A stretch of DNA of 64,000 bases from CAVQFO01 sp963711725 (GCA_963711725.1 CAVQFO010000028.1:1-64000), one strand, 5' to 3'. Numbered from the stretch's first letter, positions 8,168 through 17,651 are shown. The notes: a model not told the origin generated them from the letters alone. Made by a program: numbers and translations.

Positions 8168-9256
8168 CTACAGCAGCAGCGACAGGGAGACCAGCCAGCC
8201 GTCGGGAGCCAGTTGCTCCTCGCCGCGGGTCTCCCGGCGCTCGATTTTGAAAGACACGGGCGGAATCGGCCGGTAGGTCAAACCAAAGCGGTCGATGTCC
8301 GAATCGTCGTTGAACAAGCCGGATTTGAAACGCTCGTGGGAGGCCACGGCATAAAGGCCGCCGTAGAGCGGCACCACCATCTGCACGTAGCCGCCGTAGT
8401 CGTCGCCCTCCTCGTCGCCGTGGCTGCGCCGGAACACCGCCTCGCCGCTGAGTTCCAGTCCCTTGAACGTGTAGTAGCCGTCCACGGCGACCAGATCCTT
8501 GCCGTTGGGCAGATCCTGAAGTCGGAAGTGGGCCGCTGAGAAGCCGAGTTGGAGCCGGTCGTCAAACGAGCGGTAGAGCAGACGCAGGCCGGCGCCATGA
8601 TCGAAGGCGTTACGGGGATTGGGTTGAACCGTGACATCCGGGAAAGCCTGCTCGCTGCGCTGGGACGGATCCAGCTGACGGGTGTCGTCCACGAACACCC
8701 GATAGTCCAGGGTCCCTTCGCCGGCGGGTACCGAGCCGATCGCTTCGGCGCCGGCGGCATGGCGTGCGAAGGGTGCCGCAGTGACCAGAGGCCGCGATAC
8801 GGTCCACACCAGGGGATCGGCATGAACCAGATTCCAGCGGCCGATGGGGGTGAGGAACTTGCCCACCCGTACCCGCAATCGCGGGCGCAGATCGTGCTCC
8901 AGATACAGGCGCTCCACGTCGAAGTCGGCGTCGTCGTTGGACCAGCCGTGGTCGGTGATGGTGAACGCATTGCCGAATTCAGCCTCTGAGAAGAAGCGCC
9001 AGGTGGTGGACAGATCCCCGCTGACGAACAGGCTCAGGTCCTGGGCCGTGAAGTTGGCCTGTTGCCCTTCCAGGTCGGAATAGCGGAAGTTCGCATAGCC
9101 GCCGAGCGTGACGCCCAACGAATCCACATGGTAGCCGCGGCCCAACTGATATCCGGTCGTCTGGGGCGGGAACACCGGCTCCCCGGCGTGGACCAAGGGG
9201 ATGACAAGAGCCAGCGCCAGCAGCGCCACGGCACGGATACCCGGCTTATCGTTCAA
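8168..9256 (-). CDS. Outer-membrane porin-like beta-barrel protein
   Basis: Alternating beta-strand pattern with aromatic girdles (YANFRYSDLE, LYLEHDLRPRLRVRVGKF, GDDYGGYVQMVVPLYGG) and a C-terminus rich in leucine (LVSLSLLL). The strand GKFLTPIGRWN is typical of phosphate-selective or alginate-type porins. The frame is open to 9412, but TTG at 9256 places a signal peptide (NDKPGIRAVALLALALVIPL, cut after VHA) at the N-terminus; ATG at 9316 is the alternative. It is upstream of and cotranscribed with the PstS-like gene and divergent from the sensor kinase at 9399. Confidence 0.75.
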   Translation of the reverse strand: MNDKPGIRAVALLALALVIPLVHAGEPVFPPQTTGYQLGRGYHVDSLGVTLGGYANFRYSDLEGQQANFTAQDLSLFVSGDLSTTWRFFSEAEFGNAFTITDHGWSNDDADFDVERLYLEHDLRPRLRVRVGKFLTPIGRWNLVHADPLVWTVSRPLVTAAPFARHAAGAEAIGSVPAGEGTLDYRVFVDDTRQLDPSQRSEQAFPDVTVQPNPRNAFDHGAGLRLLYRSFDDRLQLGFSAAHFRLQDLPNGKDLVAVDGYYTFKGLELSGEAVFRRSHGDEEGDDYGGYVQMVVPLYGGLYAVASHERFKSGLFNDDSDIDRFGLTYRPIPPVSFKIERRETRGEEQLAPDGWLVSLSLLL

Positions 9257-9398
9257 CAAGGCTGAATCACCACAATGGTTCTCCCAGGGAAGCGTTTGCA
9301 GTGCATGATGTACCATAATCCACGGTCGGCGGTCTCCCCCGTCCGCCCGCCGCAATGAGTTTGGAACCCGTGACGCCCACGACTGCGAGGACCTCGTA

Positions 9399-11177
9399 TT
9401 GACGATCCGCACCGCGATTCTGCGAGGCTCCCTCGCCCTGGTGTTCGGGTCGATCCTGCTCAGCGGCGTGCTCTCGTTCTACGAGTTCCGCCAGGCCCTG
9501 CAATCGGAAATCGCCCATACCCTGCAAGTGACGTCCACGGCCCTTCTGGCCCGGATCGATTCGTTCCTGTTCGACCGCCTTGAGGACACCCGCGAATGGC
9601 GGATGCTGGAGGTAATGCAGGATATCCGCGTCGGCGACGTGGACAAACGGCTGGCCCGCCTGCTGTCGGACCTGAAACAGGGGCACGGCGCCGTTTATCA
9701 GACGCTGTATTGCACCGATCTGGCCGGGCACGTGGTTGCCTCCACCGATCCCGCGCTGGTCGGCACCGAACACCAACCCACCGCTTCGGAAACAAGAAGC
9801 CTGGGCACCGGCAATGCCGACGTCACCATCGAAACCCTCGACCCCACCGGAGCGCGGGGCCGCAAGGGCATGGTCCTGAGAAGTACCGTACCCGATGCCT
9901 TCGGCAAGGGCGATCTGGGGTATCTGTACGTGGTGCTTAATTGGAATGAAGTGGAGCGTTTTCTGCGAGAAGCGGTCTCGGGAACACCGCGGACGGCGCT
10001 GCTGCTGAACGATGGCGGCCAAGTCATCGGTTCATCCCAGCCTCTCGGCCCCGGCTCCCCGCTCGCGGGCAAGGACCTGACCGACTGGGTCCGCCGAAAC
10101 CCCACCGGCCAGCCCGACACCCGGAAAGCGGATGTCTTCGGCGCCGGGACCATGCTGGTGGGCGTGGCCGGCTCGTCTTCCGGCCACCGATTGTCCGGAC
10201 TGGGCTGGCACCTGCTCATCGTGGAACCGACCAGCATGGCGTTTGCCCCGGTCTGGCGCCTGGCCTGGATCATTCTGGGCGTGCTGGTCCTGACCATGGC
10301 TGTGGCCGGCTGGGTCTCGCTTCGCCTGTCCTCCCGTATCGCCCAACCCATCGTCGGGCTCACTGAATTCGCACGCGGGCTGCGCGGCGGCGACAAGCTG
10401 GAGCCGCCACGCATCGAAAGCCCGGTCACGGAGGTGCGCGCACTCTCCCAGGCCTTCGCGGAGATGATCGAGGCCCTGGCCCGTTCCCGGGAGCACCTGG
10501 TTCGCGCCGGCAAGCTTGCGGTGGTCGGTGAAATGGCCGCGATCATGGCCCACGAGGTGCGAACACCGTTGGGCATTCTTCGTTCCTCGGCACAGTTGCT
10601 GGAGCGCCGCCCGGAACTCACCCCCGAGGACCGGGAGCTGACCGGCTATATCAAGAGCGAGACCGACCGCCTCAGTCGCCTGGTGACCACCCTGCTGGAA
10701 ACCGCCACGCCCCGCCCGCCGGCATTCCGGCCCGACGATTTGCACGAAATCCTCGATCACATCCTGGGCTTGATCGATGCCCGCGCGACGAAGAAACAGC
10801 TCACCGTTGAACGTCGGTTCCAGGCCGAAGACAGCGTACTGAACTGCGACCGCGAGCAACTGATCCAGGTATTCCTCAACCTGCTCATCAACGCGATCCA
10901 GTTCGCCCCCGAAGGGGGCCGGCTGGCACTGACCACCGAATCGCAACCCGGCATCCTGACGATGCATGTGGACGACGACGGCCCCGGCGTGCCGGAGCCG
11001 GATCGCGCTCGGGTATTCGATCCGTTCTTCACCCAGCGAGAGGGAGGAATCGGCCTTGGGCTGACCGTGGTACAACAGATCGTGCAGGCTCACGGCGGTG
11101 ATATCACCGTGAGCGAAAGCCCTTGGGGCGGTGCTCGTTTCACCGTCCGCCTGCCCGTCGAAGGAGCCAGAGAGTGA
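9399..11177 (+). CDS. Sensor histidine kinase (periplasmic Cache-like sensor, HAMP, HisKA, HATPase)
   Basis: 592 residues from TTG at 9399. Membrane helix at about 8-28, a long extracytoplasmic sensor to about 280, a second helix (LAWIILGVLVLTMAVAGWVS), HAMP, then HisKA with the phospho-accepting H385 in AHEVRTPLG. The ATPase has LLINAIQFAPEGG, DDDGPGVPE and GGIGLGLTVVQQIV. It overlaps the response-regulator gene by four bases, so the two are cognate. The divergent porin/PstS-like genes are the most likely targets. The sensed ligand is unknown. Confidence 0.9.
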   Translation: MTIRTAILRGSLALVFGSILLSGVLSFYEFRQALQSEIAHTLQVTSTALLARIDSFLFDRLEDTREWRMLEVMQDIRVGDVDKRLARLLSDLKQGHGAVYQTLYCTDLAGHVVASTDPALVGTEHQPTASETRSLGTGNADVTIETLDPTGARGRKGMVLRSTVPDAFGKGDLGYLYVVLNWNEVERFLREAVSGTPRTALLLNDGGQVIGSSQPLGPGSPLAGKDLTDWVRRNPTGQPDTRKADVFGAGTMLVGVAGSSSGHRLSGLGWHLLIVEPTSMAFAPVWRLAWIILGVLVLTMAVAGWVSLRLSSRIAQPIVGLTEFARGLRGGDKLEPPRIESPVTEVRALSQAFAEMIEALARSREHLVRAGKLAVVGEMAAIMAHEVRTPLGILRSSAQLLERRPELTPEDRELTGYIKSETDRLSRLVTTLLETATPRPPAFRPDDLHEILDHILGLIDARATKKQLTVERRFQAEDSVLNCDREQLIQVFLNLLINAIQFAPEGGRLALTTESQPGILTMHVDDDGPGVPEPDRARVFDPFFTQREGGIGLGLTVVQQIVQAHGGDITVSESPWGGARFTVRLPVEGARE

Positions 11178-12541
11178 CCCCGACCAACCGAATCCTGGTG
11201 GTGGACGACGAACAAAAGATGCGCCGCCTGCTGGAGATGGCCCTGCGCGGCATGGGCCATGAGGTGGTGCAGGCCAGGGACGGCCGCGAAGCCCTGGAGC
11301 AGTTCGACAACCAGCCTTTCGATCTGGTGCTTACCGACATGCGCATGCCGAACATGGACGGCATGACCTTCCTGCGACGGTTGAGGGAGCGCGGGCACGA
11401 CGTGCCGGTGGTGGTGCTCACCGCCTACGGCACCGTGGAGAGCGCCGTGGAGGCCATGAAACTGGGCGCCGTGGACTACATCATCCGGCCGTTTGAGATC
11501 GCCACCGTGGAGCTGGCCGTCACCCGGGCCCTGGCCACGGAGACGGTGCGCCGCCAGAACCAATACCTGCGCGACGAGGCGGAGCGGGGCTGGGGCGAGT
11601 TTGTCGGCCGCAGCGCCCCCATGACGGCCCTCTACGAGCTCGTCCACCGGGTCGCCCCCACCCGCAGCGGCGTGCTGATCGCCGGCGAGACCGGCACCGG
11701 CAAGGAACTGGTCGCCCGGGCCATCCACCGCGAATCCGGCCGCCAGGGACTGTTCGTAGCCATCAATTGCGCCGCCATCCCGCCCGACCTGCTGGAAAGC
11801 GAGCTGTTCGGAGTGCGCAAGGGCGCCTTCACCGGCGCCGACCGCGACCGCACCGGCCGGTTCGAGTTGGCCAGCGGCGGCACCTTGTTCCTGGACGAAG
11901 TCACCGAAACACCGCCCGCCCTGCAGGCCAAACTGCTGCGCGTACTGCAGGAAGGCACCGTGGAGCGCCTGGGCTCCCACCAGCCCGTACCGGTGGATCT
12001 TCGGGTGGTGGCCGCCACCAACCGAGATCCCGCCGCAGCCGTGGCGGAAGGCCGGCTGCGCGAGGACCTGTACTACCGGCTGAACGTGGTGCGCGTGGAT
12101 GTGCCGCCCCTGCGCGAGCGAGGCGACGACGTGGGGCTGCTGGCCCGGCATTTCCTGGAAAGCTACTGCGCCGAGATCGGCCGCCAGCCGCCCCGGCTCG
12201 GCGCCGACGCCCTGGAGCGAATGCGGCGCTATCGCTGGCCAGGCAACGTCCGCGAACTGCAGAACACGATGGAACGGGCCGCGGTGCTGTGCCCTGGAGG
12301 CGTGGTGGACGCGGCGCAACTGCCGGTAGAGCTGAGCGCCGAAACCGCGCCCGCCGCCGCCCCGGCAACAGAGGCCGAAACCTGGGAAGACCTGGAGATG
12401 CAGCCGCGGGTGGAAGCCCTGGAGCGCCGCCTCATCGGCCAGGCGCTGGAGCAAGCCGGGGACAACAAGGCCGGCGCCGCCCGCCTGCTGCGGATCAGCG
12501 AACGATCCCTCTGGTACAAGATCAAGAAATACGGCCTATAG
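11174..12541 (+). CDS. NtrC-family sigma-54 response regulator
   Basis: 455 residues from GTG at 11174, chosen because it overlaps the kinase stop (GTGA) and starts directly at the receiver (TPTNRILVVDDEQKMRRLLE). The receiver carries phosphorylatable D55 (LVLTDMRMP). The AAA+ domain has GETGTGKE, ESELFGVRKGAFTGAD, GGTLFLDEVTETPP and RWPGNVRELQ. The C-terminal Fis HTH is NKAGAARLLRISERSLWYKI. It activates sigma-54 promoters when phosphorylated by the upstream kinase. I found no clean -24/-12 promoter (GG-N10-GC spacing) in the 142 bases between the kinase and porin genes. Confidence 0.92.
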   Translation: MTPTNRILVVDDEQKMRRLLEMALRGMGHEVVQARDGREALEQFDNQPFDLVLTDMRMPNMDGMTFLRRLRERGHDVPVVVLTAYGTVESAVEAMKLGAVDYIIRPFEIATVELAVTRALATETVRRQNQYLRDEAERGWGEFVGRSAPMTALYELVHRVAPTRSGVLIAGETGTGKELVARAIHRESGRQGLFVAINCAAIPPDLLESELFGVRKGAFTGADRDRTGRFELASGGTLFLDEVTETPPALQAKLLRVLQEGTVERLGSHQPVPVDLRVVAATNRDPAAAVAEGRLREDLYYRLNVVRVDVPPLRERGDDVGLLARHFLESYCAEIGRQPPRLGADALERMRRYRWPGNVRELQNTMERAAVLCPGGVVDAAQLPVELSAETAPAAAPATEAETWEDLEMQPRVEALERRLIGQALEQAGDNKAGAARLLRISERSLWYKIKKYGL

Positions 12542-12546
12542 CGGAT

Positions 12547-13714
12547 TCAACCGGCCCGTTCGTGCTCCGGCAACAGAAACGCCAGCGGCACGGTCACCGC
12601 CCCGAATGCCAGGGCCACCCACAGCGGCGCCGCGGCACCCCAAACCGCCGCCACCGGCCCCAGCGCCATCACCCCCAAGGCCGCCAGGGCGTTGGAGAGC
12701 CCCAGCGCCAGGCCGGAGCCCAGCGAGCGGTTTTCCGGGAGGATATCCTGGGCGATAAGAATGCCCAGGGGCAGCGTCGCGAACAGGCTCATGCCCAGCA
12801 CCGCCAGACTCAGCCAGAGCCAGATGCCACTGGACATCAGGAAAGCGGCCAGCATGGTCGCCGAGATCACCATGGCCGAGACCAGCACCGGCTTGCGGCC
12901 GATGCGGTCCGCCAGCCGCCCGCCGCCCACATTGCCGACCACCCCGATCACCAGCATCACCGTGATGAAGCTGGCACCGGCTACCAGGGAACCGCCGGCC
13001 TGGGTCCACATCAACGGAACGAAGGTCACCACGGACAGGATCATCAGGGAACGCAGCGTGGAGAACGCCACGAGCAACGCAAGAGGCCCCGCGTGACGGC
13101 GCCACCGGATGGGCTCCGCCTCGGGATGGCGAGCCGGCAGGCTGGGCGCCCAGCGCAGCAACAGCGGCAAGGTGAAAACGGCCGGAATAGACAGGACCCA
13201 CAGGTACGAAAGCCCCCAGCTCACCACCACCCAACTCGCCAGGGCCGGCCACAGGCCGCGCCCCACCTCACCACCCACCAGGAACACCGACATGGCGGTG
13301 CCCGGGCGCGCCCCGCCCAGGCTTGCGCACCCCGGCCAGGGCCTGGGGATGGAAAAAGGAGTTGGAGATACCGATCACGACCAACACCCCCACCAGCGAC
13401 CAGAAGCCCGGCGCGAAGCCTACCAGCGCCCCGCCCAGCGAAGATCCAAAGAGCCCCATGGCGATCATTACCCGGCCACCCACCCGGTCCGCCAGAATGC
13501 CCACCAGAGGCTGCAGCGCCTGCCCCATGAGCAGCGCCGCCATAACGGTTCCGGCCAGGGCCACGGACAGGTGCAGGGAAATCAGAATGGCCGGCAGCAC
13601 GCCGGGCAGGTAATTGGCCGCACCGTCGTTGAGGAAATGCGCCCAGCTCATTCCGCTGAGGCGGGCGACACGGTTCGCGGGGAGATCGGTTGCGTCGCTG
13701 GCGAGGGTGTTCAT
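12547..13714 (-). pseudogene. MFS transporter (FsrlikE/fosmidomycin-resistance type), one frameshift at 13320-13321
   Basis: The N-terminal part starts at ATG 13714 with SGMSWAHFLNDGAANYLPGV, the start pattern of the fosmidomycin-resistance-like MFS group, followed by PLVGILADRVGGR. After QALAGVRK the frame breaks. Reading one G less at 13320-13321 joins it to LGGARPGTAMSVFLVGGEVG and the rest of the carrier (ADRIGRKPVLVSAMVISATM), giving the normal ~390 residues with 12 helices. It is convergent with the response-regulator gene (five bases apart). The substrate is unknown. Confidence 0.8.
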
Positions 13715-13732
13715 GGCTTGGGCCCGCAAACG

Positions 13733-13757
13733 AAAAAGCCGGCGCGAAGCCGGCTTT
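13733..13757 (-). terminator. Rho-independent terminator downstream of tRNA-Phe
   Basis: On the minus strand, AAAGCCGGC-TTCGC-GCCGGCTTTTT: a GC-rich hairpin with T-run, between tRNA-Phe and the MFS start. Confidence 0.8.
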
Positions 13758-13764
13758 GGGAATC

Positions 13765-13840
13765 TGGTGGCCAGGGAGAGAATCGAACTCCCGACACGGG
13801 GATTTTCAATCCCCTGCTCTACCGACTGAGCTACCTGGCC
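13765..13840 (-). tRNA. tRNA-Phe (anticodon GAA)
   Basis: Full cloverleaf read on the minus strand: acceptor GGCCAGG paired with CCTGGCC, D-arm AGCTCAGTCGGTAGAGC, anticodon stem GGGGA/TCCCC with loop TTGAAAA (GAA), T-arm GGGAGTTCGATTCTCTC. An encoded CCA lies at 13767-13765. 76 nt including CCA. Confidence 0.97.
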
Positions 13841-13920
13841 GGAAGGCGCACATTCAAACCGATTGCGCCGGGCGCGTCAAGGTGGGGGATGTTGGGCGCC
13901 TTTGCCGGGTTGTTGATTAC

Positions 13921-14022
13921 CCCGCTCCCCCAGCCCCTCTCCCGCAAGGGGCGAGGGGAGCCCACGACCTTTCCCCGGACAGAATACTCCCTCTCCCCTG
14001 GCGGGAGAGGGCCGGGGAGAGG
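13921..14022. repeat. CCCTCTCCC...GGGAGAGGG intergenic palindromes
   Basis: Two adjacent imperfect hairpins (CCCCTCTCCCGCAAGGGGCG and CCCTCTCCCCTGGCGGGAGA then GGGCCGGGGAGAGGG). Related copies occur at 18539-18575 and 23467-23503. It is a dispersed intergenic repeat lying downstream of yggX. Confidence 0.7.
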
Positions 14023-14046
14023 GGGACCAACACACCCCTCCGCGCC

Positions 14047-14319
14047 TCAACCCTCCGGCGGCACGTAATCCGGCGGCGCCTCGCCACCACCGCCGAACAG
14101 GAAGCGCTCCATCTCCCCCTCCAGGAACTTGCGATCCTTGGGGTTCATGGGACTCAGGCGGTATTCGTTGATCAGCATGGTTTGGTGGCCCAGCCACTGC
14201 TGCCAGGCCTGCTTGGAGATGTTCTCGTAGATGCGCTTGCCGAGATCGCCCGGGTAGGGCTGGAAATCCAGGCCCTCGGCCTCGATACCGAGCTTCGCGC
14301 AGTTAACCGTTCGCGCCAT
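14047..14319 (-). CDS. yggX: Probable Fe(2+)-trafficking protein YggX
   Basis: 90 residues, the family's normal length. It starts MARTVNCAKLGIEAEGLDFQ, with the single conserved cysteine at position 7, followed by PYPGDLGKRIYENISKQAW and QTMLINEYRLSPMNPKDRKF. The protein helps protect Fe-S clusters from oxidative damage. It overlaps the end of mutY by 17 bases, the arrangement known in enterics and pseudomonads, and MutY itself carries a [4Fe-4S] cluster. Very confident. Confidence 0.97.
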   Translation of the reverse strand: MARTVNCAKLGIEAEGLDFQPYPGDLGKRIYENISKQAWQQWLGHQTMLINEYRLSPMNPKDRKFLEGEMERFLFGGGGEAPPDYVPPEG

Positions 14320-15439
14320 TGCTGCCTCCTTCGTTCCAGCGCGCCAGCAGCCGTTTCACCGGTGCGGCGAGCCCGTGGCGTAGTGGACTGCCGGCTTTAT
14401 ACCAGAGGGTGTCTCCACCTTCCATCGCCGTATCGGCGGCCGGACGAACGGCGACGAGCATGGGACGAATGTCGAGATGGTAGTGACTGAAGGTGTGTCG
14501 CCAGCCGTCGAGCTCCTGCACCGATTCCACGTCCATGCCCCATTTGCTCCGGCATTGGTCCACCACGTCGGCGTCCGGCTCGCATTCCGGCAGGCTCCAA
14601 AGTCCGCCCCAGATACCGGTGGGCGGACGGCGCTCCAAGAACAGCTCGCCGCCGCAATCCAGCATGAGCATCAGGGTTTCGCGAACCGGGAGGCTGCGCC
14701 GGGGCTTGGGCGCGGGAAACGCTTCCGGCGCACCCAGATGGAATGCCCGGCAGCCGGAACGCAGGGGACACGCCTGGCAGTCGGGACCGCGGGGCACGCA
14801 GACGGTGGCGCCCAGGTCCATCATGGCCTGGTTGTATTGGGCGCATCGTGTGTCGGCGGGTGTGTATTCCTCCGCCAACGCCCAAAGCCGCTTGAGCACC
14901 GCGCTGCGGCCGGGCCAGCCCTCCACGGCGTGGAAGCGTGCAAGCACGCGCTTGACGTTGCCGTCCAGAATCGGCGCGGGCACGCCATGCCCCAGGGAAA
15001 CGATGGCACCGGCAGTGGATGGCCCGATACCCGGCAATCGCGCGCAGGCATCGCGGTCGGCGGGCACTTCGCCGCCGTGGCTCTCCACCATGACCCGGGC
15101 CGCGGCATGGAGATTGCGGCCGCGTGCGTAGTAGCCCAGCCCCGCCCAGTGGGCCAGCACCTCGTCCACTGAGGCCCCGGCCAGGGTGGCCACGTCCGGG
15201 AAACGTTCCATGAACCGCCGGAAGTAAGGAATAACCGTCGCCACCTGGGTTTGTTGGAGCATGATCTCCGAGACCCAGACTCGATAGGGCGTGGCGGGGC
15301 GCTGCCAGGGCAGGTCGTGGCGGCCGTGACGATCGAACCAGGCCAGTACGGCGTGCTGAAATTCCCGGCTTCCCCACCGTGCCGGCTGCCCGGCGGCGGG
15401 CAGCCAATCCTTCTGGGTGGATGACCCGACTGCCGTCAC
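14303..15439 (-). CDS. mutY: Adenine DNA glycosylase MutY
   Basis: 378 residues from GTG at 15439, which overlaps the asmA stop (GTGA); the longer open frame upstream is an asmA shadow. The glycosylase domain has SEIMLQQTQVATVIPYF with the catalytic Glu, the HhH motif LPGIGPSTAGAI, the catalytic Asp in PAPILDGNVKRVLARFHAV, and Fe-S cysteines spaced C-x6-C-x2-C-x5-C (CVPRGPDCQACPLRSGC). The C-terminal NUDIX-like domain (about 230 onward) recognises 8-oxoG. It removes A mispaired with 8-oxoG. Confidence 0.97.
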   Translation of the reverse strand: MTAVGSSTQKDWLPAAGQPARWGSREFQHAVLAWFDRHGRHDLPWQRPATPYRVWVSEIMLQQTQVATVIPYFRRFMERFPDVATLAGASVDEVLAHWAGLGYYARGRNLHAAARVMVESHGGEVPADRDACARLPGIGPSTAGAIVSLGHGVPAPILDGNVKRVLARFHAVEGWPGRSAVLKRLWALAEEYTPADTRCAQYNQAMMDLGATVCVPRGPDCQACPLRSGCRAFHLGAPEAFPAPKPRRSLPVRETLMLMLDCGGELFLERRPPTGIWGGLWSLPECEPDADVVDQCRSKWGMDVESVQELDGWRHTFSHYHLDIRPMLVAVRPAADTAMEGGDTLWYKAGSPLRHGLAAPVKRLLARWNEGGSNGANG

Positions 15440-17583
15440 TTGTTGTCCTCGGACTTCTTGTTCAGCTTGTCCAACTCCTTGAGGAAGCCCTTCTTCAGGT
15501 CTTCTCGTCCTTTTTCCAGCTGTTTCTGCGCCTTGCGATGGACCTTTTTCTTCTGGGAGTCGGTGAGCGCGCGGGCCAGATCCAGACTGATCTTGGGGTC
15601 GCTGACCTTGCCCGTGATGTTCAACGGGATCGGCACCGCCTTGAGTTGATCCAGGGACTTGCCCCCCTGTCCCTTGAGAGTACCGACCACATTCACCGTG
15701 AGGTTGTACTTCACGGTCTGCTCGACCCAATTCATGCTGCCGTCGCCGTTGACCCGGAATAGCGGGGAGCTCGCGGAAAACGAGGGGTTGGTGAGCTCGG
15801 AGCCCTTGATCTTCAATTCCCCCTTCATTTCGGTGAAATCGGTCTTCTCGGCCGCTTGGTCCTTGGAGGCCTTTCCGCCCAGGAAAGACGCCTCGGCCTG
15901 GCGGATCGCTTGGGCGAGATTGAAGCCCAGCACAGCGCCGTCGGCAAAATGGAAATCCGCCTTGCCGGTGAGCGCCTTGATCAGTTGGTCGGTGGTCTGG
16001 CCCTGGGTATCGGCGTTGAGGTTCAGATTGGCGGTGCCCTGGATCAGGTCCTTGCCCATGACGTCGTGCAGCAACGGCTGCAGCTGCACGCTCTTCAGGG
16101 CCTCGCTCATGCTCAGTGCCGGAGTGTCCTTGCGGGCATCCAGGGTCATGCTGCCCTGATACTGGCCCTTGTAGAGTTGCGCGGTCATGGGCTCGACCTT
16201 GAGCACTCCGTTCTTGGCCTTGACCGTCGCCGAGACGCTATCCAATTTGGCGCCCATGGTGACCAGATGACCGATGCGCAGGCGCCCGTCCACGTCCAGT
16301 CCTCGCACCACGTCGGTGGGTAGCTTGGCGGCGCCCGCTCCGGCGGCCTCTGCGGGCGTACCGCCGCCTCCACCACCCTCGCTCTTGGGCGGCATGTAGC
16401 GGTCCACATCGAGTTGGTCCACGGCCAGGTCGAACCGTATTGCCGGCGGCGACAGCTTCGGCAAACCGGCGGTGCCCGTAAGCTTGCTCTTGTCCAAAAC
16501 CACTTGGATATCCGGAACACTCACGCTGTTGGCGTGATACACGGCCTGGATCTGGGCGGCCAGTTTGGAAAGCGCATCCGGGCCGCGCATCTTGGGCAAT
16601 TCCACGCCCAGGCTGGACGCCAATTTGCCAGGGTTGGTTTCCTGAAGCTCGATCCGCGTCTTGATGGTGGGATCCGTGTTGAGGCCCGAGCCCTGGAGCG
16701 CGATGTTCGCGGTGGCGCCGGCCACGTCCAGCTTCAAATCCTTGGAATCCAGCGTTCCCTGATTGGTCTTGACGCTGACCTTGCCGCTGAGCGCGACCGG
16801 GATACCGTCCGCCGGCATGCCTTTGCCCTTGAGCACCACACCCAGCTTGCCCAGGATCACGTCGATGTCCGCGAAATCCAGCGACGCTTTCACCGTGGAA
16901 TCCAGGTCCAGGGTCGCGTTCATGGAACCGGGCAATTCCGCCTTGGCATCGCCCTTGATGCTCACCGGCTTGCCCGCGTGCAGTTCGCCGATGTGCAGGT
17001 TTACCGGACCCACCACCGTCCTCTGGCCGGAGGACATATCCTGATAGGTGACCACGGCATCGGTCAGTTCCACGCCCCCCAAGGCCAAAGCCGCGGCGGG
17101 CTTGCCGCCCTTCTCACCAACACCCTCCTGCCCACCGGGAGTGGTCTTATGCCCGCCGGCGGGAGAGCCCGCGGTGGCCTTCTGCTTGATCACCTCCCAG
17201 TTCGCCTTCCCCTGGCGATTCTTGACCAGGTTCAGGCGGAGCCCATCCAGGATCAGGGTATCGGCCTCGACCCGGCCTCCGAACAGGGGCAGCAATTTGA
17301 CGGAAACCCCCAACTTGCGCGCCGCCATTATCGGCTGATCACCGAAACCCGGTGGATTCGGCATATGCGCCTTCTCCACCGTCACGCCCAACCAGGGGAA
17401 AAAGGTCAGGTGGATATCGCCCTCGATCACCAAAGGCTCGCCCGTACGCTGCTCCACCGCGCTCGCGATCTGTCCCTTGTAGGCGTTGGGGTCGATGACC
17501 ACCAGTGCGACCACCACGGCCACCACCAGCACCAGCACAACCCCAACGACGGCACCCAGCAGCCACTTCATTCCCTTATTCAT
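15436..17583 (-). CDS. AsmA family protein
   Basis: About 715 residues from ATG at 17583 (RBS AAGGG upstream). One N-terminal membrane helix (WLLGAVVGVVLVLVVAVVVA) is followed by the AsmA start DPNAYKGQIASAVEQRTG and PWLGVTVEKAHM. The long repetitive beta-rich periplasmic body and the AsmA C-terminal domain (KADFHFADGAVLGFNLAQAI) follow. A Gly-rich stretch and an Ala-rich linker lie at about 390-410. Members act in envelope lipid transport and outer-membrane homeostasis. It leads the asmA-mutY-yggX operon. The very C-terminus is Lys-rich. Confidence 0.92.
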   Translation of the reverse strand: MNKGMKWLLGAVVGVVLVLVVAVVVALVVIDPNAYKGQIASAVEQRTGEPLVIEGDIHLTFFPWLGVTVEKAHMPNPPGFGDQPIMAARKLGVSVKLLPLFGGRVEADTLILDGLRLNLVKNRQGKANWEVIKQKATAGSPAGGHKTTPGGQEGVGEKGGKPAAALALGGVELTDAVVTYQDMSSGQRTVVGPVNLHIGELHAGKPVSIKGDAKAELPGSMNATLDLDSTVKASLDFADIDVILGKLGVVLKGKGMPADGIPVALSGKVSVKTNQGTLDSKDLKLDVAGATANIALQGSGLNTDPTIKTRIELQETNPGKLASSLGVELPKMRGPDALSKLAAQIQAVYHANSVSVPDIQVVLDKSKLTGTAGLPKLSPPAIRFDLAVDQLDVDRYMPPKSEGGGGGGTPAEAAGAGAAKLPTDVVRGLDVDGRLRIGHLVTMGAKLDSVSATVKAKNGVLKVEPMTAQLYKGQYQGSMTLDARKDTPALSMSEALKSVQLQPLLHDVMGKDLIQGTANLNLNADTQGQTTDQLIKALTGKADFHFADGAVLGFNLAQAIRQAEASFLGGKASKDQAAEKTDFTEMKGELKIKGSELTNPSFSASSPLFRVNGDGSMNWVEQTVKYNLTVNVVGTLKGQGGKSLDQLKAVPIPLNITGKVSDPKISLDLARALTDSQKKKVHRKAQKQLEKGREDLKKGFLKELDKLNKKSEDNK

Positions 17584-17627
17584 TCGGCGACCCTTCACAT
17601 TGGTGAAACAGAACTATACTTGGGGGT

Positions 17628-17651
17628 ACTAACCTTTCAGAAAAGGTTAGT
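17628..17651. promoter_or_regulatory. Perfect 10-bp inverted repeat, candidate operator between asmA and the host-attachment gene
   Basis: ACTAACCTTT (17628-17637), four-base centre CAGA, AAAGGTTAGT (17642-17651): a perfect palindrome 45 bases upstream of asmA and about 310 bases upstream of the divergent gene at 17965. There is no T-run, so it is more likely a dimeric regulator site than a terminator. The regulator is not identifiable. The remainder of 17584-17964 holds no convincing gene. Confidence 0.5.

Noticed and set aside
9257..9398. Sigma-54 promoter in the porin/kinase divergent region
   Set aside because: TGGTACATCATGCACTGC on the minus strand has GG and GC but with 10- or 15-base offset rather than the required 12; no better match.
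11090..12454. 454-codon minus-strand frame opposite the NtrC-type regulator
   Set aside because: Same reason: low-complexity antisense of a gene with complete motifs.
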